This document shows positions 1-6,917 of a stretch of 7,823 nucleotides of DNA, piece after piece. A model generated the notes under the pieces. It was not told the DNA's origin, ran no database searches, and saw only the letters and a program-made list of their open reading frames with translations. The position numbers and the translations under genes were made by a program. Position 1 is the first letter of the stretch; each line of letters starts with the position of its first letter. The stretch is from Proteobacteria bacterium UBA6908 (GTDB taxonomy: Bacteria; Pseudomonadota; Gammaproteobacteria; Acidiferrobacterales; UBA6901): positions 1 to 7,823 of the forward strand of contig DKBE01000054.1 in NCBI GenBank assembly GCA_002451085.1, in the 5' to 3' direction.

Positions 1-534
1 ATCCGCACCGTGAAGACCTGTGTGGGCAAGACCTGGTGCCGGTTCGGCACGCAGGATTCGACCACCATGGGTATCGACCTGGAAAAAATGACCTGGGGCT
101 CCTGGACCCCGCACAAGTTCAAGCTGGCGGTGTCCGGCTGCCCGCGCAACTGCGCCGAGGCCACCATCAAGGACTTCGGCGTGGTGTGCGTCGATTCCGG
201 ATATGAACTGCATGTCGGCGGCAACGGCGGAGTGAAGGTGCGCGCCACCGACTTCCTGTGCGCCGTGAAAACCCCGGAGGAGGTCAAGGAGTATTGCGCC
301 GCGTTCCTGCAGGTGTACCGCGAAGAGGCGCATTATCTCGAACGCACCGCACCGTGGGTCGAGCGCGTCGGGCTGGCCTATGTGAAGCAGCGCGTGGTGG
401 AAGATGTGGCCGGTCGCCAGGAACTGGCCGCGCGTTTCCTCCACTCGCAGCAATTCGCGCAGATCGACCCGTGGGCGGAACGTGCCAACGGCGCCGAGAA
501 GCACGAGTTTATTCCGCTCAAGGTTGTGGCCTGA
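1..534 (+). CDS. nirB: Nitrite reductase [NAD(P)H] large subunit, C-terminal part (5' end outside window)
   Basis: This is the 3' end of the siroheme- and [4Fe-4S]-containing subunit that reduces nitrite to ammonium in the cytoplasm with electrons from NAD(P)H. The reading frame is open from base 1, so the true start lies upstream and only 177 residues are visible; complete NirB proteins are usually about 800 or more. Counting from the first codon, the siroheme/cluster cysteines are all present: C7 and C13 in CVGKTWCRFGTQDS, and C47 and C51 in SGCPRNCAEA. The rest matches the usual NirB C-terminal extension (YREEAHYLERTAPWVERVG). The stop falls 27 bases before the preferred nirD start, and nirD and nasA follow in the same direction. 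Together these indicate an assimilatory nitrate/nitrite operon. The FAD/NAD-binding half cannot be seen, so its integrity is unknown. Confidence 0.95.
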   Translation: MRTVKTCVGKTWCRFGTQDSTTMGIDLEKMTWGSWTPHKFKLAVSGCPRNCAEATIKDFGVVCVDSGYELHVGGNGGVKVRATDFLCAVKTPEEVKEYCAAFLQVYREEAHYLERTAPWVERVGLAYVKQRVVEDVAGRQELAARFLHSQQFAQIDPWAERANGAEKHEFIPLKVVA

Positions 535-549
535 ACACCAATGAATCCC

Positions 550-554
550 GAGGG
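550..554 (+). promoter_or_regulatory. Ribosome binding site deciding the nirD start
   Basis: GAGGG lies 7 bases upstream of the ATG at 562, good Shine-Dalgarno match and spacing. The competing ATG at 541 is preceded by an AC-rich stretch with no match. This is the reason for annotating the shorter NirD. Confidence 0.6.
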
Positions 555-561
555 CAAGATA

Positions 562-921
562 ATGCAGGCAGTCACCAAGGCAACAGCGAGTGAGTGGATT
601 GAGGTCGGGATGCTCGACGACATCCCGCGCCAGGGCGCGCGGGTGGTGCGGCAGCCGGATGGCGACATCGCCGTGTTCCGCACGCTCGACGATGAAGTGT
701 TCGCGCTGCGCGACCGCTGCCCGCACAAGGGCGGGCCGCTGTCGCAGGGCATCGTGCATGGCCACAAGGTGGCCTGCCCGCTGCACGACTGGAAAATCCA
801 GCTCGACACCGGTGTCGCCGTGGCGCCGGACGAAGGCTGCGCGGCCACGTTTCCGGTCAAGCTCGAAGGCGGCCGGGTGTTCCTGTCGCTGACTCCGCAC
901 GAAGGTTGCCCGAATCCCTGA
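562..921 (+). CDS. nirD: Nitrite reductase small subunit, Rieske-like NirD
   Basis: This is the small partner of NirB, a cytoplasmic Rieske-fold protein. The preferred start at 562 gives 119 residues, typical of the family. A Rieske [2Fe-2S] signature is intact: C53 and H55 in CPHKGGPLS, then 16 residues after H55, C72 and H75 in CPLHDWKI. Many enterobacterial NirD proteins lack these ligands, whereas the longer-motif forms found with NasA-type systems keep them, so this copy probably binds a cluster. An upstream in-frame ATG at 541 would add seven residues. The 562 ATG is favoured because GAGGG at 550-554 sits 7 bases ahead of it, while 541 has no Shine-Dalgarno-like sequence. nasA starts 5 bases after the stop, suggesting translational coupling. 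Confidence 0.93.
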   Translation: MQAVTKATASEWIEVGMLDDIPRQGARVVRQPDGDIAVFRTLDDEVFALRDRCPHKGGPLSQGIVHGHKVACPLHDWKIQLDTGVAVAPDEGCAATFPVKLEGGRVFLSLTPHEGCPNP

Positions 922-926
922 TTCCC

Positions 927-3599
927 ATGGCCGCCACCGAGACCCGCACCACCTGTCCGTACTGTGGCGTTGGCTGCGGGGTGCTGGCACGGGTGGCGGA
1001 CGACGGAACGGTGACCGTCACCGGCGATCCGCAGCACCCGGCCAATCACGGGCGGCTGTGCTCCAAGGGCTCGGCGCTGGCCGATACGCTCGAACCGGCC
1101 ACGCGCCTGCTGCACCCGCAGGTGCGGGATGAAACCGTAACGTGGGAGGCAGCGCTCGACACCGTCGCAACTGGCATCCGCGAGGCCATTGCGAAGCACG
1201 GGCCGGAGTCGGTGGCGTTCTATGTTTCCGGCCAATTGCTGACCGAGGACTATTACGTCGCCAACAAGCTCATGAAAGGCTTTCTCGGCAGCGCCAACAT
1301 CGACACCAATTCACGGCTGTGCATGGCCTCGGCGGTCGCCGGCCACAAGCGCGCCTTCGGCACCGACACCGTACCCGGCTGTTACGAGGACCTGGAACGC
1401 GCCAAGCTGGTGGTGCTGGTCGGCTCGAACGCCGCCTGGTGCCACCCGGTGCTGTATCAGCGCCTCACGCAGGCGAAGCAGGATCATCCCGAATTGCGCG
1501 TGGTGTTGATTGATCCGCGCCGCACCGCCAGCGCCGACATCGCCGACCTGCACCTGGGCCTGGCCCCCGGAACCGATGCCATTTTATTCAATGGCCTGCT
1601 GGCGCATCTGGCCGAGCACGATGAAACCCATCCATTGTTCGTCAACGAACATACCGAAGGGCTCGACGAGGCACTGGCCGCCGCGCGTGCCAGCAGTCCG
1701 GACATCGCCACCGTCGCCGCCCTGTGTGGCCTGAGCGGCGATCAGGTCGCGCAGTTCTATGATCTGTTCGCGCGCACTGAGCGGGTGGTGACCCTGTTTT
1801 CCCAAGGCGTGAACCAGACATCGAGTGGCACCGACAAGGTCAACGCCATCATCAACTGCCATCTCATTACCGGCCGCATCGGCCGGCCGGGCATGGGACC
1901 GTTCTCGCTCACTGGCCAGCCGAACGCCATGGGCGGGCGCGAGGTCGGCGGGCTGGCCAACCAGCTGGCCGCGCATTTCGAGCTCGACTATCCGGCGCAC
2001 CGCTCACTGGTAAAGGCGTTCTGGAAGGCGCCCACCATTGCCGATCATGCCGGGCCCAAGGCGGTCGAGCTGTTCCAGGCGGTGGAAGCCGGGAAGATCA
2101 AGGTGCTGTGGATCATGGCCACCAATCCGGCGGTGAGCCTGCCGGATGCCGGGCAGGTGCGGCGCGCGCTGAAGCAATGCGAGCTGGTCATCGTCTCCGA
2201 CGGCGTGCAGCACACCGACACGATGCAATTCGCCCATGTGCAACTGCCGGCACAGGCCTGGGGTGAGAAGGACGGCACGGTGACCAACTCCGAGCGGCGG
2301 ATTTCGAGGCAACGGGCATTCCTGCCGCCGGCCGGCGAGGCGAAGCCGGACTGGTGGATGCTGGCGGAAGTAGCCAAGCGCCTTGGGCATGGCGCCGCCT
2401 TTGATTATCCCAACGCCGCGGCCATCTTCCGCGAGCATGCCGCGCTCTCGGGCGTCGCCAACGACGGCCGTCGTGATTTCGATTTGTCCGGTCTGGCAGA
2501 AATTTCCGATGACAATTATGCTGACATGAAGCCGGTGCAGTGGCCGGTCACTGCAAAGCAGCCAAGGGGCACGGCGCGGCTGTTCGGCGACGGCGTGTTC
2601 TTCACGCCCAACAGCCGTGCGCGCTTCATCGCCATCACCCCGCGGCCGCCGGCCCATCCGACTGATGTTGATTATCCGCTGGCGCTCAACACCGGCCGGG
2701 TGCGCGACCACTGGCACACCATGACCCGCACCGGCCTCGCCGCACGGTTGTCAGCCCACACCATTGAACCTTATATAGAGATGCATCCGCAGGATGCAGC
2801 CCGGCACAACGTCACCGACGGCGCGTTGGCACAGGTTGAATCGAAGTGGGGAAAATCCATCGCCCGGGTGATGGTATCCGAAGCGCAGCACCCGGGTTCG
2901 GTATTCGTGCCGATGCACTGGAACGACCAGTTCGGCTCCAGCGGTTGCATCGACGCGGTGGTGAACCCGGCCACCGATCCGGTTTCCGGCGAGCCGGAAT
3001 TCAAGCACACGCCGGTGAAGGTCGAGGCGCTTGCGCCACAGTGGTATGGCTTCCTGCTGTCACGCCGCAAGCTGATCCCGGGCACGGCCAGCTACTGGGC
3101 GGCAGCCCGGGGGCAGGGGCTGTGGCGCTATGAACTGGCTGGCGATGAACTGCCGCAGGACTGGGCCGCGGCCGCGCGCGCGGTGCTGTGCGCGCAGGAC
3201 GAGAAGGTGGAATGGATCGAATACTTCGACAAGGGCGCGCGCCGCTATCGCGCCGCGCGCCTGACTCACGGCAAACTGGAAAGCTGCATCTTCATCGGGC
3301 CAGGCACGGAGCTGCCGCCGCGCGACTGGCTAAGTGGCCTGTTCGCGCTTGAAGCGCTCGACGCCCAGACCCGTTCCAATCTCCTGGCCGGCATTCCGCC
3401 CAAGGGCAGCCGCGACATTGGTCGCCAGGTGTGTGCCTGCTTTAACGTCGGCGAGACGGCCATCGTCGAGGCGATCCAGTCCGGCTGCGCCACCGCCGCC
3501 GATGTCGGCTCCCGCCTCAAGGCCGGCACCAATTGCGGCTCCTGCCTGCCCGAGATCAAGGGTCTCATCGCCCGCGTGCGGGTCGAGAAAATCGCCTGA
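927..3599 (+). CDS. nasA: Assimilatory nitrate reductase catalytic subunit with C-terminal BFD [2Fe-2S] domain
   Basis: A cytoplasmic molybdenum enzyme that reduces nitrate to nitrite, supplying NirBD. From the ATG at 927 it is 890 residues, normal for the NasA type. The N-terminal [4Fe-4S] ligands are C10, C13, C17 and C45 (CPYCGVGC, then RLCSKG, whose Lys is the usual electron-path residue). The probable Mo-ligating cysteine is C132 in SRLCMASA. The Mo-bis-MGD body follows, including GQPNAMGGREVGG and the late molybdopterin-dinucleotide domain with NTGRVRDHWHTMTRTG. After a linker, a bacterioferritin-associated-ferredoxin-like domain carries C836, C838, C870 and C873 (VCACFNVGE, TNCGSCLPEI). 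This fusion marks the Klebsiella NasA type rather than cyanobacterial NarB or periplasmic NapA, and no Tat signal is present. A TTG at 906 in the same frame would overlap nirD; the ATG 5 bases after the nirD stop is preferred. Neither start has a well-spaced Shine-Dalgarno, which fits coupling to nirD. Confidence 0.95.
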   Translation: MAATETRTTCPYCGVGCGVLARVADDGTVTVTGDPQHPANHGRLCSKGSALADTLEPATRLLHPQVRDETVTWEAALDTVATGIREAIAKHGPESVAFYVSGQLLTEDYYVANKLMKGFLGSANIDTNSRLCMASAVAGHKRAFGTDTVPGCYEDLERAKLVVLVGSNAAWCHPVLYQRLTQAKQDHPELRVVLIDPRRTASADIADLHLGLAPGTDAILFNGLLAHLAEHDETHPLFVNEHTEGLDEALAAARASSPDIATVAALCGLSGDQVAQFYDLFARTERVVTLFSQGVNQTSSGTDKVNAIINCHLITGRIGRPGMGPFSLTGQPNAMGGREVGGLANQLAAHFELDYPAHRSLVKAFWKAPTIADHAGPKAVELFQAVEAGKIKVLWIMATNPAVSLPDAGQVRRALKQCELVIVSDGVQHTDTMQFAHVQLPAQAWGEKDGTVTNSERRISRQRAFLPPAGEAKPDWWMLAEVAKRLGHGAAFDYPNAAAIFREHAALSGVANDGRRDFDLSGLAEISDDNYADMKPVQWPVTAKQPRGTARLFGDGVFFTPNSRARFIAITPRPPAHPTDVDYPLALNTGRVRDHWHTMTRTGLAARLSAHTIEPYIEMHPQDAARHNVTDGALAQVESKWGKSIARVMVSEAQHPGSVFVPMHWNDQFGSSGCIDAVVNPATDPVSGEPEFKHTPVKVEALAPQWYGFLLSRRKLIPGTASYWAAARGQGLWRYELAGDELPQDWAAAARAVLCAQDEKVEWIEYFDKGARRYRAARLTHGKLESCIFIGPGTELPPRDWLSGLFALEALDAQTRSNLLAGIPPKGSRDIGRQVCACFNVGETAIVEAIQSGCATAADVGSRLKAGTNCGSCLPEIKGLIARVRVEKIA

Positions 3600-3625
3600 A
3601 TTAGCAGCTGCTTCTAGTCTCGTTC

Positions 3626-3654
3626 TTGGCGCACCCTGAAACCCCATTTAATAT
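3626..3654 (+). promoter_or_regulatory. Candidate sigma-70-type promoter for the methyltransferase gene
   Basis: TTGGCG at 3626-3631 (4 of 6 to TTGACA) is followed after 15 bases by TTTAAT at 3647-3652 (5 of 6 to TATAAT); reading the -10 as TAATAT at 3649 gives 17 bases but a poorer match. The AT-rich patch stands out in a GC-rich setting directly upstream of a gene whose base use differs from nasA. Matched by eye only. Confidence 0.35.
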
Positions 3655-3666
3655 TGGGCGATGGGG
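3642..3666 (+). promoter_or_regulatory. Small inverted repeat next to the methyltransferase ribosome binding site
   Basis: CCCCAT at 3642-3647 is complementary to ATGGGG at 3661-3666, leaving a 13-base loop. The right arm overlaps the G-run at 3663-3669 that is the best Shine-Dalgarno candidate for the start at 3679. If formed in mRNA it could limit translation, but six base pairs beside a G-run can easily arise by chance. Confidence 0.25.
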
Positions 3667-3678
3667 GGGATCGAGCCT

Positions 3679-4515
3679 ATGCAATCTCGTGTCAACGAAG
3701 CAATCCAGACGCACTACACCCGTTCTGATTTGGCGAACGTCATTCTGGCGGCGCTAGAAAAGGCTGGTAAAGACGTGAGCCGCCTTACGCCGGAGGACTT
3801 GGCGCCCATCGATGAATTTCACATCCGCGGACGGGCAGCAACGCTAGAGCTTGCCCGGGCTGCAGGGCTTGATGCGACAAGACGCGTACTGGATGTCGGG
3901 AGTGGTGTTGGCGGTACCTCGCGTTGTCTCGCGAAGGAGTTCGGTTGCCGTGTGACCGGCATCGACCTCACCGACGAATACTGTCGCGCCGCGACGATAC
4001 TCTCCGCCAAAATCGGCCTCGCGGAACTCGTCGACTATCGCCAAGGGGACGCCACCAATCTGCCGTTCGATGACAGGTCATTCGACGTCGTCTGGACGGA
4101 GCACGTGGCGATGAACATTCCAGACAAGTCCCGGCTGTACAGGGAGATGCACCGGGTTCTGAAGCCGGGAGGAACGCTTGCTATCTACGATATTCTCGCC
4201 GGCCCGTCTAGCCCGGTTCTGTTTCCTGTCCCGTGGGCACGGTCACCCGATACGAGCTTCCTGGTACGGCCAGAAGAATTGCGTAAGCTCCTCGAGGAAG
4301 CCGGCTTCACCGTTTCGGATTGGTCAGACACAACCGAGGCGGCGCGCGCGTGGTTTGTGTCCTTGGCTGAAAAGATACGAAAAGACGGATTGCCGCCCCT
4401 TGGATTCCACGTGCTGTTGGGGGCCGACTTTCAGGCAATGGCGCAGAATCAAGGGCGAAATCTTCAAGAGGGGCGGATTGTTCTTGGACAAGTCGTCGCG
4501 AAGAAATCGACATAG
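3679..4515 (+). CDS. SAM-dependent class I methyltransferase, UbiE / dimethylglycine methyltransferase-like
   Basis: This protein should transfer a methyl group from S-adenosylmethionine to an unidentified small molecule. From the ATG at 3679 it has 278 residues. SAM-binding motif I is VLDVGSGVGG at residues 70-79, the ribose-binding acidic residue is D96 in TGIDLT, and the later motifs LPFDDRSFDVVW and HRVLKPGGTLAIYD are intact. The N-terminus (VNEAIQTHYTRSDLANVI, then PEDLAPIDEFHIRGR) resembles a widespread group often labelled sarcosine/dimethylglycine methyltransferase or UbiE-like; substrate cannot be read from sequence. An in-frame ATG at 3661 would add six residues (MGGIEP), but the G-run at 3663-3669 looks like the Shine-Dalgarno for 3679. 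Codon choice is looser and AT-richer than in nasA, suggesting separate ancestry. It lies 79 bases after nasA and 83 before the SRPBCC gene. Confidence 0.85.
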   Translation: MQSRVNEAIQTHYTRSDLANVILAALEKAGKDVSRLTPEDLAPIDEFHIRGRAATLELARAAGLDATRRVLDVGSGVGGTSRCLAKEFGCRVTGIDLTDEYCRAATILSAKIGLAELVDYRQGDATNLPFDDRSFDVVWTEHVAMNIPDKSRLYREMHRVLKPGGTLAIYDILAGPSSPVLFPVPWARSPDTSFLVRPEELRKLLEEAGFTVSDWSDTTEAARAWFVSLAEKIRKDGLPPLGFHVLLGADFQAMAQNQGRNLQEGRIVLGQVVAKKST

Positions 4516-4598
4516 CCTGGTAACGGTGTGCAGCCTACGCCTGCAAGCGAGCGCGGCAGACGCTGAAAGTTCGCAGCCATGGAAAAATCGGAGAGAAC

Positions 4599-5006
4599 AT
4601 GAAAATCACGGTTGAAAAAATAGTTCACGCTCCGGTCGGGAGGGTATGGCAAGCCTACACGACGCCAGAGGACATCATCCAGTGGAATGCAGCTTCGGAT
4701 GATTGGCACACCACAAAGTCCACTGTAGATCTTCGGGTGGGCGGTGTTTTCTTCTCACGAATGGAGGCAAAGGATGGCAGTGTTGGCTTTGACTTCGCTG
4801 GCACATATTCCAACGTTGTTCCAAACAAACTCATCGAGTACTCGTTTGGGGATCGGGCTGCGAAGGTTGAATTCGAGGATGTACCCGGTGGTGTGAACGT
4901 AAGAGTTTCATTTGATGCCGAAACCACCCACTCCATTGATCAGCAACAAAGCGGCTGGCAGGCAATTCTCAATAACTTCGCACGCCACGTGGAAAGCCAT
5001 AGCTAG
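4599..5006 (+). CDS. SRPBCC / AHSA1-type START-fold protein
   Basis: This 135-residue protein has the hallmarks of the SRPBCC superfamily (activator of Hsp90 ATPase homologue 1-like branch). The N-terminal strand begins KITVEKIVHAPVGRVWQAYT, followed by PEDIIQWN, a mid-protein LRVGGVFFSRM with acidic turns, FAGTYSNVVPNKLIEYSF, and a C-terminal helix carrying SGWQAILNNFARHVE. The fold makes a deep cavity for small hydrophobic ligands; some members are enzymes or stress-related, and the bacterial ones are mostly of unknown ligand. The start at 4599 has GGAGAG a few bases upstream (around 4589), a good ribosome binding site. By hand count, 62 of 120 bases in 4681-4800 are G or C, clearly below the typical neighbouring nasA DNA. 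It follows the methyltransferase by 83 bases and probably travels with it. Its function is unknown. Confidence 0.82.
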   Translation: MKITVEKIVHAPVGRVWQAYTTPEDIIQWNAASDDWHTTKSTVDLRVGGVFFSRMEAKDGSVGFDFAGTYSNVVPNKLIEYSFGDRAAKVEFEDVPGGVNVRVSFDAETTHSIDQQQSGWQAILNNFARHVESHS

Positions 5007-5091
5007 CGCGCTGGAGCGTCGCCCGCGACTCAGGGTAGTGCCGGGACTGGTGCAGAATATCTACGGGCGGAACCGGGCGACCGGAGTGGTG

Positions 5092-5103
5092 GCGAATATT
5101 CGC
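5092..5103. repeat. 12-bp perfect palindrome GCGAATATTCGC
   Basis: The two halves are exact reverse complements, and the AT-rich centre is flanked by GC ends, as in many operators. It lies about 100 bases before the next gene and about 60 before the TATATA element. No known regulator site is recognised. Confidence 0.4.
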
Positions 5104-5142
5104 GATGACGATGTTCCGACCTCTTGTCCGTGACGCGCAATT

Positions 5143-5201
5143 ACCCCGAGTCGGGATAACTCCTATATAGTTTCGCGATGGACCTGCCAGGGACCCCGAG
5201 T
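5143..5201. repeat. Direct repeat ACCCCGAGT, two copies 50 bases apart
   Basis: Identical nonamers lie at 5143-5151 and 5193-5201, bracketing the TATATA at 5164-5169. The second copy ends just before the ATG at 5204. A spacing of 50 bases (close to five helical turns) could suit a looping regulator, but two short GC-rich copies may be chance. Confidence 0.3.
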
Positions 5202-5203
5202 TA

Positions 5204-5689
5204 ATGGCCAACACCCAGCCTTCGCCGGGTGCACGGATGTTGCGACTCTGGCAGCGGCTATTGCCATGGCCCGGCGGCCGCTGGCTGTTTGGCCGCATCC
5301 TCGGTCGACTGGTTCCCTACACCGGAAGTATTTCACCCCGCATCCGTGAACTGCGGCCCGGCTATGCGCGCATTGAATTGCGCGACCGGCGGCGGGTTCG
5401 CAACCACCTCAATTCCATTCATGCCATTGCCCTGTCCAATCTGGGGGAGGTGACCAGCGGGCTGGCCATGCTCACTGGCCTGCCGCCGAGCGTGCGCGGG
5501 ATTGCAGTCAGGATCACTACCGACTATTTCAAAAAGGCACGCGGCCTGTTGGTGGCGGAAACGCAATGCGATCTGCCACATGTCGGCAGCACAGAAATCG
5601 AATACGAGATTCAGGCTGACATTCGTGATGCCGCGGGGGATGTTGTGGCGCGTACCACGGCCGTCTGGCGGCTGGGGCCAGCGCCATGA
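5204..5689 (+). CDS. DUF4442 hotdog-fold protein, probable acyl-CoA thioesterase-like
   Basis: A 161-residue protein resembling the DUF4442/PaaI-like hotdog group, whose members are predicted to hydrolyse or bind acyl thioesters. Visible family features are a basic, amphipathic N-terminus ([19 protein letters not shown]), then [20 protein letters not shown], the central-helix segment [21 protein letters not shown] containing the N and H residues typical of hotdog active-site helices, and the late strand region [11 protein letters not shown]. It lacks a separable signal peptide. The ATG at 5204 has only a weak ribosome binding site (GAG three bases before). A later ATG at 5237 would trim 11 residues, so the start is uncertain. 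Its stop overlaps the next gene's start as ATGA, making joint translation very likely. The substrate is unknown; the partner suggests acyl or short-chain carbon metabolism. Confidence 0.78.
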   Translation: MANTQPSPGARMLRLWQRLLPWPGGRWLFGRILGRLVPYTGSISPRIRELRPGYARIELRDRRRVRNHLNSIHAIALSNLGEVTSGLAMLTGLPPSVRGIAVRITTDYFKKARGLLVAETQCDLPHVGSTEIEYEIQADIRDAAGDVVARTTAVWRLGPAP

Positions 5690-6684
5690 ACTCAGTCGGC
5701 CGAGATTCGCTCGACACGGTGTTTGCGCGTCAGGCGGGTATCGAAGTGCCGATCATCTGCGGGGCCATGTATCCGTGCACCAATCCGGAGCTGGTGGCGG
5801 CGGTGTCCGAGGCCGGCGGCATCGGCATCATCCAGCCGATTTCGCTCACCTATGTGTACGGGCACGAATTCCGCGAGGGTATACAGCACATCCGTCGTCT
5901 CACCGCCAAGCCGATCGGCATGAACGTGCTGATCGAAAAATCGTCAAAGTCCTATCACGAGCGGATGGAACGCTGGCTGGATATCGCCCTCGAGGAAGGG
6001 GTGCGCTTCATCATCACCTCGCTCGGCAAGCCCGACTGGGTGGTGCAGCGGGTGCACGCGGTGGGCGGTCTGGTGTATCACGATGTGACCGAGCGCAAGT
6101 GGGCCGAGAAGGGCATCGACGGCGGTGTGGACGGGCTGATTGCCGTGAACAACCGCGCCGGCGGCCATGCCGGTGGCCGGAGTGCGCAGGAGCTTTACAA
6201 CATGCTGGCCGGCTACAAGCTCCCGCTGATCTGCGCCGGTGGCATCGGCAGCGAGCGGGATTTCATGGCGGCGCTGCGCCTGGGCTATGCCGGCGTGCAG
6301 ATGGGGACGCGCTTCATCGCTACCACCGAGTGTGGCGCGAGCGCGGCCTACAAGCGCGCCATCGTGGCGGCGCAGGAACCGGACATTGTGATGAGCGAAC
6401 GCATCACCGGCGTGCCGGTGTCGGTGATCGCCACGCCCACGGTGCGGCGCCTCGGTCTCAAGGCCGGGTTTCTGGCACGCTGGATGTTGCGCGGACGCCG
6501 CACCAAGCACCTGATGCGCACGCTCTACGCTCTGCGTTCCCTGTGGCAGCTCAAGCGCGCTTCCCTCGATGCCAGCGGCAACAATGACTACTGGCAGGCG
6601 GGCAAGAGTGTAGCCGGGATCGATGACATCGAACCGGCCGGGGAGATCATCCGGCGCTATGCAGCCGCCGCGCGGCACGCATAG
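5686..6684 (+). CDS. Nitronate monooxygenase / NAD(P)H-dependent flavin oxidoreductase
   Basis: A 332-residue TIM-barrel FMN enzyme of the 2-nitropropane dioxygenase family, which includes nitronate monooxygenases and FabK-like enoyl-ACP reductases. The N-terminal [28 protein letters not shown] forms the first FMN-binding strands. H161 in NRAGGHAGG is the position of the catalytic His of nitronate monooxygenases. The phosphate-binding GGIGSERDF (from G185) and [10 protein letters not shown] (from M206) complete the site. The C-terminal 90 residues are basic and carry family-typical helices. It starts inside the stop codon of the DUF4442 gene (ATGA overlap), so the two are cotranslated. Whether it oxidises nitronates, releasing nitrite, or reduces an enoyl thioester cannot be settled from sequence; the thioesterase-like partner slightly favours acyl chemistry. 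Confidence 0.87.
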   Translation: MNSVGRDSLDTVFARQAGIEVPIICGAMYPCTNPELVAAVSEAGGIGIIQPISLTYVYGHEFREGIQHIRRLTAKPIGMNVLIEKSSKSYHERMERWLDIALEEGVRFIITSLGKPDWVVQRVHAVGGLVYHDVTERKWAEKGIDGGVDGLIAVNNRAGGHAGGRSAQELYNMLAGYKLPLICAGGIGSERDFMAALRLGYAGVQMGTRFIATTECGASAAYKRAIVAAQEPDIVMSERITGVPVSVIATPTVRRLGLKAGFLARWMLRGRRTKHLMRTLYALRSLWQLKRASLDASGNNDYWQAGKSVAGIDDIEPAGEIIRRYAAAARHA

Positions 6685-6917
6685 CCGGTTAGCCCGCATT
6701 TAGGCCAAAAACAAGTCCAGGTGAATCTGCTTTTTATTTCTGGAGTCGCCGCCGGGATCGACCGTTGTCGTCCACACCAGACACATGACATGATTGCGCC
6801 GCCGCCTTGCTTCAGGGGCGGCAGGCGGAGAGCGCGCCTTGGTGGCAGGGATCGTTCAGCCCGAAACATGGATGACAAAAACAAAACTCAACAACAATCA
6901 ACTATAGAGGGGCATCT
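6685..6917. other. Intergenic leader before the small membrane protein gene
   Basis: The 233-base gap has no convincing gene. A 6-bp GC stem is possible between 6801-6806 (GCCGCC) and 6817-6822 (GGCGGC) with a 10-base loop and no following T run, so it is not a clear terminator. The last 40 bases before the start are strongly A/C-rich (repeated CAA units, about 6876-6903), which should leave the ribosome binding site unstructured. I could not identify a confident promoter. Confidence 0.4.
6907..6912 (+). promoter_or_regulatory. Ribosome binding site of the heme-copper-oxidase-like gene
   Basis: GAGGGG is 5 bases ahead of the ATG at 6918, within an otherwise A-rich, poorly structured leader. 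This fixes the start of the downstream gene. Confidence 0.55.

Larger units (their letters stand above)
5007..5203. other. Intergenic region with palindrome and spaced direct repeat
   Basis: This 197-base stretch has no convincing gene. It contains a 12-bp perfect palindrome at 5092-5103 and a direct repeat ACCCCGAGT at 5143-5151 and 5193-5201, exactly 50 bases apart. The first repeat copy lies in a palindrome (CCCGA-G-TCGGG, 5145-5155). A lone -10-like TATATA occurs at 5164-5169 with only a poor -35 (TTACCC, 5141-5146) 17 bases ahead. It probably holds the promoter of the 5204-6684 unit; no clear terminator hairpin for the upstream gene was found. Confidence 0.5.

Noticed and set aside
378..1235. 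285-codon open frame on the - strand
   Set aside because: It runs antisense across nirB, nirD and the start of nasA, which have intact catalytic motifs. Its translation is Arg/Ser/Pro-rich with no recognisable domain; long antisense frames are expected at this GC content.
2004..2717. 237-codon - strand frame
   Set aside because: It lies wholly antisense to the molybdopterin domain of nasA and has no recognisable motif.
3603..3612. Palindrome AGCAGCTGCT just after the nasA stop, considered as a terminator
   Set aside because: It has no loop and no T tract, and is too short to act as a rho-independent terminator.
4516..4598. Possible integron attC site between the methyltransferase and SRPBCC genes
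   Set aside because: Both families are common in gene cassettes, but I found no GTTRRRY/RYYYAAC core pair, only a short TGCAG/CTGCA inverted repeat.
5502..6587. 361-codon + strand frame overlapping the hotdog and oxidoreductase genes
   Set aside because: The translation is Arg/Gly/His-rich and featureless, whereas the other frame gives an intact FMN oxidoreductase.
5944..6699. 251-codon - strand frame
   Set aside because: It is antisense to the nitronate monooxygenase-like gene with no family features.
6880..6917. FNR/DNR-type operator near the heme-copper-like gene
   Set aside because: An ATCAA half-site-like sequence occurs, but the matching TTGAT half with 4-base spacing is absent.
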